Shown: positions 8,077 through 17,224 of the stretch, in pieces
Layout of the letters: each line of letters starts with the position of its first letter
How positions within the stretch are numbered: position 1 is the stretch's first letter
Program-made: the position numbers and the translations under genes
NCBI GenBank assembly: GCA_900550645.1
Contig: URTA01000006.1
Location: forward strand, 1-64,000
DNA length: 64,000 nucleotides
Origin: an uncultured Porphyromonadaceae bacterium
Lineage (GTDB): Bacteria > Bacteroidota > Bacteroidia > Bacteroidales > Muribaculaceae
Direction of reading: 5' to 3'
Notes under the pieces: model-generated
Databases searched by the model: none
The model's input: the letters and a program-made list of their open reading frames with translations, nothing else
What the model was told of the DNA's origin: nothing

Positions 8077-9107
8077 TGCACTGTTTGAAGTCTGTATTCG
8101 CGTGTTGTCATGAGATTGCCGCTGAAGGTGTCGTACAGTTCCCAGAAGTCCATTGAGTCGAAATCCGCTTCAGGGTCTTCAATCCGGGCTATGTACACAT
8201 CGAAATATTCCTCGAGCGAGTCTGCGGCCTTGAGGATTCCTTCGCGTGCATCGCCGTCATATCCGATTACGACGGTTTTGATGCCTTTGCTCTGGAGCTT
8301 GTATATCTGCGTCTGCGACACCTTCTTCCCGAATGTTGCCACCGGGACAATCCAGTGGTTCTCGTACAGGTCGAACTTCCGTGTCAGAGCAATCACGTCA
8401 AATACCCCTTCGCAAAGTATTGCCGTGTCGGTCTCTTCTTCGATTATCGCGTCGTAGTTGTACAGCAGCTTCACGAAATCGTTCTCGGTGCTGTTGTTGT
8501 ACCGGCGTATCTGGTATTTGCCACGGCGTTTCGCGTCTTGGTTGTACTCGTCGATAAGCTGCTTCGACCAAGTGTGGCGTGCAACATAGCCGACTATGTC
8601 TCCAGCGTCTATTATCGGGAATACCACATAGTCATCGAACTTGAAATTGAGGTGACAGGTAGTGCCGACCGGGAAATAGTCGTAGTCGTCGCCTTCAAAG
8701 CCCCGGCTTTTCAAGTAAGGATTACGGTAGCAGCGTTTCCAGCTTTCTGGCATATCGACTATCACAAGGTCGTCGTCGATTTCCGTTTCACTGCCGAGCT
8801 TGTAGAAATCTGGGATTTCGAGCGGAGCAAAGCTGGCTGTCTCCGTTATCTTGAGGTCAGACCTGCCCAAAAGGTCGAGCAGCTGGTCGAGCGTTGTTGT
8901 GGTGTGTCCGCACTTGAAGCAATGGGACATGAACGGTTTCTTACGTTCAGTCTCGTTGCCTATGTAGATGCCGAACTTGCCTCCGTCCTTGCCGCACGCC
9001 GGGCATACAGGCACGATTATGTTCTTGCCGGAGCCATCCAGGTGTCCGTGAGTCTCCGCAAGTATTTCTTTTATGAGGTTGTCCTTGTCTTCTTGAGAGA
9101 TTGTCAT
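8067..9107 (-). CDS. DnaG-type DNA primase
   Basis: The 346-residue protein has an N-terminal zinc-binding domain (Cys35, Cys38, Cys63 and Cys66 in CPACG and CFKCGH), a core motif region (VVFPIIDAGDIVGYVARHTW) and a TOPRIM domain with EGVFDV and GYDGDA. It would make RNA primers for the phage polymerase. It is shorter than bacterial DnaG and lacks an evident helicase-binding C-terminal domain. It is followed within the same operon by DnaE-N and preceded by the replicative helicase. Confidence 0.88.
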   Translation of the reverse strand: MTISQEDKDNLIKEILAETHGHLDGSGKNIIVPVCPACGKDGGKFGIYIGNETERKKPFMSHCFKCGHTTTTLDQLLDLLGRSDLKITETASFAPLEIPDFYKLGSETEIDDDLVIVDMPESWKRCYRNPYLKSRGFEGDDYDYFPVGTTCHLNFKFDDYVVFPIIDAGDIVGYVARHTWSKQLIDEYNQDAKRRGKYQIRRYNNSTENDFVKLLYNYDAIIEEETDTAILCEGVFDVIALTRKFDLYENHWIVPVATFGKKVSQTQIYKLQSKGIKTVVIGYDGDAREGILKAADSLEEYFDVYIARIEDPEADFDSMDFWELYDTFSGNLMTTREYRLQTVQCL

Positions 9108-9116
9108 GATGTTGAT

Positions 9117-10475
9117 TTAGTTGACTTTGTTGATGTTCATTGTCCGAACCCTGTCATAGAAGGCTTCGTGTTCATAGTCTGTAGCGATTCTGAAAGCGTC
9201 TCCTGTAGCGAAGAATCGGCTCTTTGCCACATGGATGCGCATGGTATGTTCTTTGGCTTCTCTGCTTGACTGGTTGAGTGATATGAGATGCGTAAGAGGA
9301 CGGCTAAGGCCTTTTGCTTCAGCTGTGTTGTAGGCCGTCAATAGCTTGCTCTCGTCGTCAAACCATTCCTTGCTTTCGATGGTGGACTGATATGTTCCGA
9401 CAACCCACACGTTCTCATCTGTGGCCAAGTCTTTCAGGTCATTCGCCACATTGATGCGCTTGATACGTTCCTCTTTCCGTGGATTGCTCTTGGCGGCAAC
9501 GTCGTCAAGCAAGTCTATAGAGTCCACAATTACCACGTCCAGCTTCGTGTCGTACCTGTCGTTGAAGCTCATGATGCAGCGGCGTATGTCTGAAGTGGTT
9601 ATGTGCGCATCGAATTTGGGGTATGACTTGATGCACAGTTTGCCTGTAACGGCCTTGAGTTCCTCTTCCATGCTCTTCACCTTGCCCTCGTCAATGTTTC
9701 CGGTTTCGTAGCTAAAGGTAGAGCAGTTTATTATGGAAGCCGCGTATGCGTTGAACGCTTCCTCTTCAGAGCCTTCCAGCTGTATGTGAAGCACGTTAAG
9801 TCCGTCAACCTGACAGGCGCACTTACCTACCCACCGGGCAATATGGCTCTTTCCCACACCTGTCGGCGCGAGGAAGCAGGTAAGCTGTCCCCGGAGGTTT
9901 CTTCCGTTGTTGCGCCTGTCAAGCTCGTCGATATAGAACCGTGTCACAGGACGCATTTTGTTGGTGTCGTTGAACTTGGTCTTGTTGGAGCGGAACCGTT
10001 CTCCGAATTGCTCGATCACGTCAACAAAGTCAGGCGGTGCAAGGCTGAATCTCGACGACCAGTCTGCAAAGTCCATCATCTTGTCAACTGCGAGCTTGCT
10101 TCCGTCCTTGTTGTATGCGTCCCCTGCCTCGCTGAAGGCCTTTTGGAAACGCACCTGACGTATGTAGTCTTCCAGCTGCAACAAGGCTTCTTTTGTGTTC
10201 AGCTTGTTTGCATTGCTGATGTCTTCTACCAATGCCCTTACGCCATTGTTCGATTTGAAGGTTTGCAGGAGGCTGCTGAAGGCTGGGAAACTACCTGTCT
10301 TACGGTAGCGATCCACTATATGCTTGTGGAACTCCTGGAAATATTTGTCAGGCAGATAGTTGAGTTCGATGTTTTCAGCCAGGGCCTTCAGCACATAGTT
10401 GTCTTCACGGCTTGTCTGATACAAGTCGAGCAGAAAGTCGTCTGTCAGAAGCTGGGGGTCTTTTTTAATTGCCAT
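9117..10475 (-). CDS. DnaB-like replicative helicase
   Basis: The 452-residue protein has an N-terminal helical domain (about 1-140) and a RecA-like ATPase with Walker A APTGVGKS (203-210), an acidic strand after LHIQLEG, and Walker B DVVIVDSIDLL (around Asp318). The pattern matches DnaB or T4 gp41-like hexameric helicases. Position directly before the primase supports a primosome role. It overlaps the stop of the upstream hypothetical gene by 11 bases. Confidence 0.85.
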   Translation of the reverse strand: MAIKKDPQLLTDDFLLDLYQTSREDNYVLKALAENIELNYLPDKYFQEFHKHIVDRYRKTGSFPAFSSLLQTFKSNNGVRALVEDISNANKLNTKEALLQLEDYIRQVRFQKAFSEAGDAYNKDGSKLAVDKMMDFADWSSRFSLAPPDFVDVIEQFGERFRSNKTKFNDTNKMRPVTRFYIDELDRRNNGRNLRGQLTCFLAPTGVGKSHIARWVGKCACQVDGLNVLHIQLEGSEEEAFNAYAASIINCSTFSYETGNIDEGKVKSMEEELKAVTGKLCIKSYPKFDAHITTSDIRRCIMSFNDRYDTKLDVVIVDSIDLLDDVAAKSNPRKEERIKRINVANDLKDLATDENVWVVGTYQSTIESKEWFDDESKLLTAYNTAEAKGLSRPLTHLISLNQSSREAKEHTMRIHVAKSRFFATGDAFRIATDYEHEAFYDRVRTMNINKVN

Positions 10476-11046
10476 GTTGTGTTCTTAGTCTGTAAAGTTC
10501 GGGGTATTTACGATTAGTCTCAGTCTTGCACTCCGAGGTGAAAGGACATTGCTCGCACGCTTTTGACTGAGGACTCCAACCAAGCGTAGATACTTGGCAG
10601 ATGACATACCCTGCTCGCTGCCCGAGATTCCGCAGTTTCGTGCGTTCTTCAGACAGCGGAGAGATGTACTTTGCCAATGGATGTTCTCGTCTGTCCGCAA
10701 TCATGTTGACAAGCGAGAATCGGGACAGACCATGCTCTTTAAGCCACACATCTTCGTAGTATTTGTGTCCGTTCAGAGCAGTCTGGAATGAGCCTACCAC
10801 CTTCGGGCTGAAGGCGGTCTTGATATTCCATCCTACATTCCTGACCCGATGCACCGCAAACACGCAGACATCCACCAACCGCTCGGGCGTGATTGTTCCG
10901 AAAGCTGCTTCCACCGCGCCTATGAACTTGCCCAACGCCCGTGTGGTTGACGCGCCTTCTGAAAACTTGAAAGCCGGGTCAATCATCTTCCGTATCATCG
11001 TCAGCAGGACTTTCTTCGTCTGCCTTGTGTGTTCTGCGTATTCCAT
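10465..11046 (-). CDS. Hypothetical protein with C-terminal Cys cluster
   Basis: The 193-residue protein is mainly helical and ends in a cluster CEQCPFTSEC (C-x2-C-x5-C) with another Cys fourteen residues before it. That spacing could hold zinc or an Fe-S cluster, but no full family signature is seen. It lies between the sigma factor and the replicative helicase; a helicase-loading or accessory role is possible but unproven. The ATG at 11046 overlaps the sigma gene by 68 bases; ATGs at 10998 and 10986 are alternatives. Confidence 0.65.
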   Translation of the reverse strand: MEYAEHTRQTKKVLLTMIRKMIDPAFKFSEGASTTRALGKFIGAVEAAFGTITPERLVDVCVFAVHRVRNVGWNIKTAFSPKVVGSFQTALNGHKYYEDVWLKEHGLSRFSLVNMIADRREHPLAKYISPLSEERTKLRNLGQRAGYVICQVSTLGWSPQSKACEQCPFTSECKTETNRKYPELYRLRTQHGN

Positions 11047-11650
11047 CTCGTGTGAGTTCTTTCTTGAGTTTTTGCCTGGCGAGGAACAGCCGGCTCTTTA
11101 TGGTGTCGATGTTGCCTGATTCCAGCGTTCCTTTCTTCCGTTCAATTTCTGCAATCTCCTTCAGGGAATGGCCTTCCAGCTGAAGGAGCAGGGCATCTCT
11201 GTGGATAGGGGTCATCGAGTCAATCACGGCAAGGATGTCGTCGTTGTAGAGTTCCCTATAGTTCGCAATGCACATGGCGTTGCTCGAGACATGGTCTCCT
11301 TCAATTTCATCGTCGGCCAACAGGTAGACATCGTGCGAGTCATCGATTGAGTTCTCGTACCTGTTCCTGTTCCTCTCAATCTCGAAGACCTTCCGCTTGG
11401 TACAGATGTGAAGCCAAGTACGGATAGGTCTTTCGGGATTGTAGGTGTTTATGCCACGGTAGAGCGTCGAAAGCACCTGGGTGTAGTTCTCCTGGACGTG
11501 CGACGGGTGGCTGCTGTACTTCCTCGTCAGGGAATATACCATGTTGAGGAACGGCATGACATACTCGTCGAACAGCTTCCGCCTTTGTGCGATAACCTCA
11601 GGGTCTACTTCCCGGTCTTTGGGCTGTCCGCAGTGTAGCGTTTCCTCCAT
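10979..11650 (-). CDS. Sigma-70 family RNA polymerase sigma factor
   Basis: The 223-residue protein has a region-2-like segment (NPERPIRTWLHICTKRKVF, with helices before it) and a region-4 helix-turn-helix (SMTPIHRDALLLQLEGHSLK and later IKSRLFLARQKLKKEL). This is the two-domain build of ECF-type sigma factors. The C-terminus is strongly acidic. It would redirect host RNA polymerase; the shared CTATTCWT element before late genes is a natural candidate for its target, though nothing in the sequence proves the link. Confidence 0.82.
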   Translation of the reverse strand: MEETLHCGQPKDREVDPEVIAQRRKLFDEYVMPFLNMVYSLTRKYSSHPSHVQENYTQVLSTLYRGINTYNPERPIRTWLHICTKRKVFEIERNRNRYENSIDDSHDVYLLADDEIEGDHVSSNAMCIANYRELYNDDILAVIDSMTPIHRDALLLQLEGHSLKEIAEIERKKGTLESGNIDTIKSRLFLARQKLKKELTRDGIRRTHKADEESPADDDTEDD

Positions 11651-11874
11651 GACGCCGCAACTTCTTTGGTGAACAAATCAGATGCAACGTCATTCAATTT
11701 ATTGGCAACGCAGTAGTGTCTCCACTTGCCGTTCCTGTATTTGAACTCGGCGCGGACTTCATCGTCTGCCGGCTTCGGGGTTTTCTCGAGAAACCGGTAG
11801 AAGTCCATCAGCAATTCGGACAGCACGGTGAAATGCTTGTCGGCGGCGCGTCTGCGCCTTCTTGCTATACTCAT
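11605..11874 (-). CDS. Small basic hypothetical protein
   Basis: The 89-residue protein begins with an arginine-rich segment (MSIARRRRRAADKH) and continues as a helical charged protein. It overlaps the start of the sigma factor gene by 46 bases and follows the resolvase gene by 12. The basic N-terminus suggests nucleic-acid binding. No family is recognised. Confidence 0.6.
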   Translation of the reverse strand: MSIARRRRRAADKHFTVLSELLMDFYRFLEKTPKPADDEVRAEFKYRNGKWRHYCVANKLNDVASDLFTKEVAASWRKRYTADSPKTGK

Positions 11875-11886
11875 GTCAATTTCGTG

Positions 11887-12381
11887 TTATAAGTTGAATT
11901 TCCTGATGTAGTAAAAGAAGATGTGGGTGGCGTCGGCCTCGTTGTCATCGACCGGGTCGGTCTTCCAGCGCAGACGGCAGAGCCTCACCATGTCCTCCTT
12001 TGTCGCGTTTCCGTTCCCGGTTGCCCATTTCTTCACGGACTTGGGGTTTATCAGTATCGGCTCCGGCAGGTCAAGCTCATCACAGACCTCGAAGGCGATG
12101 CCACGGAACTCCGACAGCTTTACGGACGACTTGAAGCCGCCCTTGGACGAGCCGGCGCTGACATCTTCCATTACCAGCTGGCGAATATTGTTCTCGGTTA
12201 TGAACTCTATCAACGTGTCGCGGAAAGCCTTGTGCTGCTTGTTGTTGTTTCTCCGCAGGGATTCCGTGAAATCCCATGTTCCGCGACCATGGAGTGAAAA
12301 GTAGCCTGTGTGGGTCGCCACGTCCAGCGCAAGCACTTCGTTTCGGGTCAGTTGTCTCTTGTTCTCATGCTTGATTTCCAT
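11887..12381 (-). CDS. RuvC-like Holliday junction resolvase
   Basis: The protein has an RNase H-like fold signature: LALDVATHTGY with the first Asp, LVMEDV with the Glu, and a C-terminal DDNEADATH motif with further acidic residues. NPKSVKKWATGNGNATKEDM matches the K-x-x-x-G-x-G-x-A-x-K region of phage and pox RuvC-like resolvases. It would cut branched DNA before packaging. Start 12381 (MEIKHEN) is preferred over 12396 because it reduces overlap with the gp46-like gene. Confidence 0.85.
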   Translation of the reverse strand: MEIKHENKRQLTRNEVLALDVATHTGYFSLHGRGTWDFTESLRRNNNKQHKAFRDTLIEFITENNIRQLVMEDVSAGSSKGGFKSSVKLSEFRGIAFEVCDELDLPEPILINPKSVKKWATGNGNATKEDMVRLCRLRWKTDPVDDNEADATHIFFYYIRKFNL

Positions 12382-14674
12382 TAATGAATGATACACCGTT
12401 TTTCTTGTGGATGATTAACTTGTGGGGGTAGTTCTCGGCGATGTTGCCGTGGCTTACCACCAGAGATGTCAGATGCAGGCCGTTGAGAGCCTCGAATATT
12501 GCGGCAAGACCGTCCTCGTCAACAGCTTCCAGGATTTCGTCCAGCACAAGCAGGTCAAGTCCCTTCCCTTCAGGGCAGCTCATGTTGGTCAGTTTCTGGA
12601 GGGCAAGTATCGTGGCGAGTTCAACGCGGGTGCGCTCGCCCTTGGAAAACTTTCCGAAAGCGCCGCAGTCGATGCCGTCACGCAGCAGGGCGATTGAAAT
12701 CTTGTCGCGTATCTTCCCTGACTTAAGAATAGTGTAGCCTGAGAAAGATATGCGTATGTCAGAACCGATTTGCTCAAGGAACTCGTTGGTTATCTGTGAC
12801 AGGGCTGCGATTTTGGTGTTGGCCAGATAGGTCTTGAACTCGTTGAAGCGAGTTTCCTGGGTGGTCAGTCGTTGCAGTTCCTGTTCTACGTCATCTTTAT
12901 GGGCAGTAGCTTTTGCCAGTTCCTTGCTTTTGGCTTCAAGGGACGCTTTCAGCGGAGCAACGGCATCGAGGGGCGATGTTTCCTCAATTTCCTTCAGCGA
13001 CAGTTCGAGCGACTTGATTGTGCCTTTGCGGGCGGCGATGTCATTCTCCTGGATTTTAGTGTCCCTGTCGAAACCGTTGATAGCATTATCTACAGCATCG
13101 AACACGGTGTCGAACATGGTTGTGCGTGCCATGCTTAGCTTTTCCTGACAACGTTTGAGTTTCATCTCGTTGTCCTGCTCTTCCAAAACTGCGCGGTTCA
13201 ATGCCGCCTCGATGTCGGCGAGATTCTTGCGTGCCTTGGAAACAGCTTGCGCTTTCTCCGTCACCTCCTCGTCAAGAACGACAGACTTGGAGTTTGCCTC
13301 TTGTATCAGAGCCTTCGCCTTGTCTGAGGATTCGGTGGCTTTCGATATTTCAGCCTCGATTTCAGACATACGCTTTTGGGCTTTTTCCAGCGATGACTTC
13401 AGTTCATCGATAGGCTGTTCGCTGGCAACTACCCACTTATGACCGCAGTTCGGGCACTTTATAGACCCTGCCAGTTGCTGCTGGAGATTACTGATGTACC
13501 GTGTTGCCTTGTTCTTGCGCGTAAGCAGTTCGTTGACAGTCTGTAGGCTGCTCGCTATTGCCGACTTCCAGCCATCGATTTGCTTTTGGATAGCGATGGC
13601 TTCCTCGGAGTTCTTGTCCTTGCAGTTCTTGTGGTCGCTTATTGCGCCGTTCAGTATGTGCTTGAGTTCTGCAACTGAAGATTCGTGTTTTGCGATTATC
13701 TTCGATTGCTGTGCCTGCTTGTTCAGAAGTTCATTTATCGTTGCGCGGATTGAAGCGATGTGCTGGGTGCTGTCTGTCAGTTCGCCAAGCAGAGCAGTGT
13801 CCCAAACTGAAGCGATGCGTTTGTATGCACTCTCAAAGTCGAGGTTGCTTTCTTCTATGTCCTTGAACTTGCTCTCGAGCGTTTCAACTTTACCCCAGTC
13901 CTCATCGATTTCCTTTATCCGCTCGTTGGCCAAACGGATTGACGCACGGTGGTTGGCTATAGACTGCTGGATAGTTTGAATCTGTTCCTCCTTTCTCGAT
14001 TCGGCTGCACTCGCCTCATTGGCCAGGGAGTCGATTTGTTCAGCAAGCGCATCGACTTGGCCAGACAGGAAAGAGACCTTGCTTTCGGCTTCAGCCAGCG
14101 ATTGCTTTACCGGCGCGATGTCTTCCTCTACAGCTGCAATAGCCTCATCAACCATTATGCCGTTGCTGAAGCGGTTGATGAGTTCCTTCTTGGCTGTGTC
14201 GCGGCTTGAGAGGAACGAGATGTACTTGTTCTCTGAAAGCACGAAGCTGGAAACGAGGTCCTCGCGAGACAGGCCTATTGTGTCGAGAATGTACTTGTTA
14301 TAGTCTCCCACTGAAGGCTGTGCAATCTTCTCTCCGTTGACAGTCACCTCGACTGATTGAGGGGACTTGCGGTTGAACTTGCGGTCTATCACCATTGTAA
14401 GGTTCTCCGCAGCGTTGTGCATTTCGAGAGACACTATGGTCTCGTCCATGCCGTCGTTTATTATGTCATTGATTGTAGCCTTGCGCAGAGGGTCGCCTAT
14501 AAGGCCTATGGCGATGGCTTCTATCAGAGCCGATTTTCCCGAGCCGTTGGAACGCTGGGAGTCGTTGTCGAGGTTGTCGCCGAATATGAGGGTGGTGATA
14601 CCCTGCGGCAGCTCCCAGTCGAGCGTATGAAAGGCACACAGGCCTTCAGCGTGTATTTTCTTCAGAGTCCACAT
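12365..14674 (-). CDS. SbcC/Rad50-like recombination ATPase (T4 gp46-like)
   Basis: The 769-residue protein has N-terminal Walker A NGSGKS (43-48), two long coiled-coil arms, a zinc hook CPNCGHKW near residue 406, and a C-terminal head with signature FSKGERTRVELA and Walker B LLVLDEILEAVD. This is the Rad50/SbcC/gp46 class, which with its nuclease partner processes double-strand ends. The partner gene (14662-15729) overlaps it by 13 bases. The pair probably drives recombination-dependent replication. Confidence 0.92.
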   Translation of the reverse strand: MWTLKKIHAEGLCAFHTLDWELPQGITTLIFGDNLDNDSQRSNGSGKSALIEAIAIGLIGDPLRKATINDIINDGMDETIVSLEMHNAAENLTMVIDRKFNRKSPQSVEVTVNGEKIAQPSVGDYNKYILDTIGLSREDLVSSFVLSENKYISFLSSRDTAKKELINRFSNGIMVDEAIAAVEEDIAPVKQSLAEAESKVSFLSGQVDALAEQIDSLANEASAAESRKEEQIQTIQQSIANHRASIRLANERIKEIDEDWGKVETLESKFKDIEESNLDFESAYKRIASVWDTALLGELTDSTQHIASIRATINELLNKQAQQSKIIAKHESSVAELKHILNGAISDHKNCKDKNSEEAIAIQKQIDGWKSAIASSLQTVNELLTRKNKATRYISNLQQQLAGSIKCPNCGHKWVVASEQPIDELKSSLEKAQKRMSEIEAEISKATESSDKAKALIQEANSKSVVLDEEVTEKAQAVSKARKNLADIEAALNRAVLEEQDNEMKLKRCQEKLSMARTTMFDTVFDAVDNAINGFDRDTKIQENDIAARKGTIKSLELSLKEIEETSPLDAVAPLKASLEAKSKELAKATAHKDDVEQELQRLTTQETRFNEFKTYLANTKIAALSQITNEFLEQIGSDIRISFSGYTILKSGKIRDKISIALLRDGIDCGAFGKFSKGERTRVELATILALQKLTNMSCPEGKGLDLLVLDEILEAVDEDGLAAIFEALNGLHLTSLVVSHGNIAENYPHKLIIHKKNGVSFINGNQA

Positions 14675-15729
14675 GATGCGTCTATTTTGTCGAGGTACTT
14701 CAATCCTGTTTCTATCTCCTGTATGTCCTTTTGGCGGCAGAACTCGGAATATTCCTTCTTGAGTCCGGCCTTATCGTATTTGGTGTCGAAATCCCGGCTG
14801 TGGGTTTCTGTAAGTTCAATGTCGGAAACGACTTCAACCTTGGTCGCTCCGAGGTCTATGAGCTTCTGCTTGTCTGCTTGTTTTACCTTGTCGGCCGAGC
14901 CGTTGATTTTGACACGGACTTTATGACCGCTCTCGATGGCTTGTGATACCAGTTCGGGGGCGTCTGTCATCTCGCTGGCATCAATCTCCACAGTGCAGTA
15001 TCTGGTGTTGATTGTATTCTTGATGAATTTCGTTGAGCCGTCCATGTACATTATTGTGTAGCCCTTTTCCTCATCCTCTCCGAAATTGTGCTGACGAGAT
15101 GCTCCGATGTACTCTATTGAAGTCCCCTTGATTTTGCACCGGTCATGGTAATGGCCTACGAGAACTTTCATGAAGCCCTTGAACATCGAGGCTGGCAGTT
15201 CCTTCTCGCTTGCTGTGGCGATTGCTCCGCTTATACTTTCGTGCAGGTACAGTATTGTCTTGGAGCGATAGTCGGGCTGTGGAAGAAGCTGGCATACCTT
15301 GTCGAACTCCTTGTCGAACACTGTGTCTTCAGGGAAATATCTCATGACCACGAAGGTTAAGCCGTTGTCGAGATTCTCTGCATACGAACCATTGACAACC
15401 TCTACGCCCGGATATTCGCTGAATACGTGGCAATACCCCAAAGTCGCTTCTTGGTCTACAAGGTCATGATTGCCGTTGGCGAGTATCAGCTTCACTCCAG
15501 CTTTCACCGTTGTCTGTATCGCCTGACGCACTGCCATAAGCACGTTGAGAGACTGGGAAGAGCGTGACTTGAACAGGTCGCCTCCCACAATGATTTTGGA
15601 TATTCCATATTCGCCGCATATATCCAAGGCCTCATCCCAGTTCTTCTGAAACTCCGGAATGTTGTCCTTGCCAACGTGTATATCGTTGATTAGCAGCGCG
15701 TATGGCTCTGCCTGCTTGATTTGTCTCAT
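14662..15729 (-). CDS. SbcD/Mre11-like nuclease (T4 gp47-like)
   Basis: Calcineurin-type metallophosphatase motifs are present in order: NDIHVGK, GGDLF, NGNHD, LYLHES and GHYHD. It would act with the Rad50-like ATPase as a DNA-end nuclease. I chose the ATG at 15729 (MRQIKQAEPYALLINDIHVG) because an upstream in-frame ATG at 15771 places a perfect 10-bp hairpin across the first codons and adds a segment unlike the family. The acidic C-terminal half is less conserved. Confidence 0.9.
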   Translation of the reverse strand: MRQIKQAEPYALLINDIHVGKDNIPEFQKNWDEALDICGEYGISKIIVGGDLFKSRSSQSLNVLMAVRQAIQTTVKAGVKLILANGNHDLVDQEATLGYCHVFSEYPGVEVVNGSYAENLDNGLTFVVMRYFPEDTVFDKEFDKVCQLLPQPDYRSKTILYLHESISGAIATASEKELPASMFKGFMKVLVGHYHDRCKIKGTSIEYIGASRQHNFGEDEEKGYTIMYMDGSTKFIKNTINTRYCTVEIDASEMTDAPELVSQAIESGHKVRVKINGSADKVKQADKQKLIDLGATKVEVVSDIELTETHSRDFDTKYDKAGLKKEYSEFCRQKDIQEIETGLKYLDKIDASCGL

Positions 15730-15746
15730 ACTTGGTTGGAATGTAG

Positions 15747-15777
15747 CCGGGCATGGCATGGTAGCAACCATGCCCGG
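15747..15777 (-). other. Perfect 10-bp hairpin before the gp47-like start
   Basis: CCGGGCATGG at 15747-15756 pairs with CCATGCCCGG at 15768-15777, with an 11-base loop. It lies between the highly expressed type ssDNA-binding gene and the nuclease gene. No U-run follows on the minus strand, so it looks more like an attenuator, RNA-processing site or translation control element than a full terminator. Confidence 0.5.
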
Positions 15778-15807
15778 ATTGATGTATTATGTTGTCGGTT
15801 AGTTCAG

Positions 15808-17211
15808 TTAGCGGCGGCGCATCGGTCGTCCTGCGCGGCGGTCAGAGCGTGCTGCCGGCTCGTTGGTGTCATCGTTGCGTGAACGACGGCGCGAGGGAAT
15901 TGCCGGCTCGTCTTCATCGTCCTCGTCTTCCTCGGGTTCGGATGCAGGAGCATCTTCTTCAGCATCTTCCGGCTCATCAGCCTTCGATTCTTCCAAAGCT
16001 GGTTCAGCTGGCATACTGTCGTCCTCATCGTCTTCCTCGTCATCGCGGTTGCGCTTGCTTCCTTCGATGCTGTCGATTTCCTGAAGCAGATCGAGGTTGG
16101 ATTTCTTTCTGCTGACACGGATGTCGAGGTTGTGCGCATCGATGTATTCACGGATTTCCACGCGCAAAGACTGTCCGTCCTCGCTGCGGTCGTCTATGCC
16201 GGCCGCTTCAAGGGCATCGTATGCGTCCCAAAGTTCTTCGATGGTCTGTGCTGAAGACTCATTGTCGTCCTTGTCGCGGTCTCCTCCGGTCCAATGCGTC
16301 TGGTCGTCTGAAGGAAGTTTGAGGCTTATCTGTTCGATGCACTCTTTGATTTCCTTGCGGTCCATTACGTTGATGCCGTACTTCTCGTCAATCTGCTTCA
16401 GATATTCAATCGTTGCTTCGAGGTGGACGCGGCGGTATTTGTAGAGGACTTCGGGCAAGCGCGGTGCTTCAAACAGTGCGTTCAACTCTGTCTCTGAAAG
16501 TTCATCTGTGCCTGAAACGACATCGATGTTGATGGCATACTCGGTCTTCGGGCCTTCTTTCTTACGTGTCACCTCCACAGGGTATGCACCGTTGACAGAG
16601 CAGATAGGGCACATGGCTTTCGGATTCTTCTGCTGGAGCTTTGACCACAGTACCAGCTTGCGCTCCTCGAGGTCTTTGTACTGGCTGTATGAAAGCCCGA
16701 GCAGCTTGATGCCCTTGGCGCGATCTGACAGGTCGAGGACATAGCAGTAGCGTTTGCGGTCGTACTTCAGGCCTCCGCTGTAGCTGTTGGAACGCAGCTT
16801 GTCGCACAGCTTGTCGTTGCTGCCGTACATTTCGCACGCGAGGTTGACGTAGAGGTCGATGAGGTCTGTCTTGAGGTCGGGAAAGATGTTCTTGATATGG
16901 CATACGGACTGGTACTTCACCTTGTCTGCACCCTTGTCATCCTTGCCTACTACAACTTTCAGAAGCTGTTCCTTGATCGGGTATTCGTAGCCCTTTCGGT
17001 CCATGGGGAGCATATTGCCCTCGTCGTCAAAGACTGGAGCGAGGGGAAGTATGCGGATGGGGAATGTGCCTTCCTTGTCGAAGCGCATACGTTCCACGGA
17101 AGTCGATTGCTCGCTCTTGTGCTTGTCCTTGGCTTCTGTCAGTGTTTCCTGGGACGCTGCAAATACGTCGTAGATTGATCTTTTCAGAGTGTCTTGTTCG
17201 TTGTTACTCAT
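15808..17211 (-). CDS. Single-stranded DNA-binding protein, gp32-like
   Basis: From ATG 17211 (MSNNEQDTLKRSI) the product is about 467 residues. The core resembles T4 gp32-type proteins: FPIRILPLAP, a YQSVCHIKNIFP segment and cysteines (CPICSVNG) that may bind zinc. The last 70 residues are almost all acidic, as in gp32, but then end in an arginine-rich tail (RRAGRPMRRR). It would coat ssDNA and organise the replisome. The start at 17211 avoids overlap with the upstream gene; an earlier start would run through it. Confidence 0.78.
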   Translation of the reverse strand: MSNNEQDTLKRSIYDVFAASQETLTEAKDKHKSEQSTSVERMRFDKEGTFPIRILPLAPVFDDEGNMLPMDRKGYEYPIKEQLLKVVVGKDDKGADKVKYQSVCHIKNIFPDLKTDLIDLYVNLACEMYGSNDKLCDKLRSNSYSGGLKYDRKRYCYVLDLSDRAKGIKLLGLSYSQYKDLEERKLVLWSKLQQKNPKAMCPICSVNGAYPVEVTRKKEGPKTEYAINIDVVSGTDELSETELNALFEAPRLPEVLYKYRRVHLEATIEYLKQIDEKYGINVMDRKEIKECIEQISLKLPSDDQTHWTGGDRDKDDNESSAQTIEELWDAYDALEAAGIDDRSEDGQSLRVEIREYIDAHNLDIRVSRKKSNLDLLQEIDSIEGSKRNRDDEEDDEDDSMPAEPALEESKADEPEDAEEDAPASEPEEDEDDEDEPAIPSRRRSRNDDTNEPAARSDRRAGRPMRRR

Positions 17212-17224
17212 GAAGTTGGTAATG

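Noticed and set aside
8355..9269. Plus-strand open frame opposite the primase
   Set aside because: Antisense shadow of the zinc-finger and TOPRIM coding sequence; crosses the junction of two minus-strand genes.
12725..12732. CTATTCTT on the minus strand inside the gp46-like gene
   Set aside because: Deep in coding sequence with no suitable start behind it; taken as chance. The same applies to 26303-26310 and 28984-28991.
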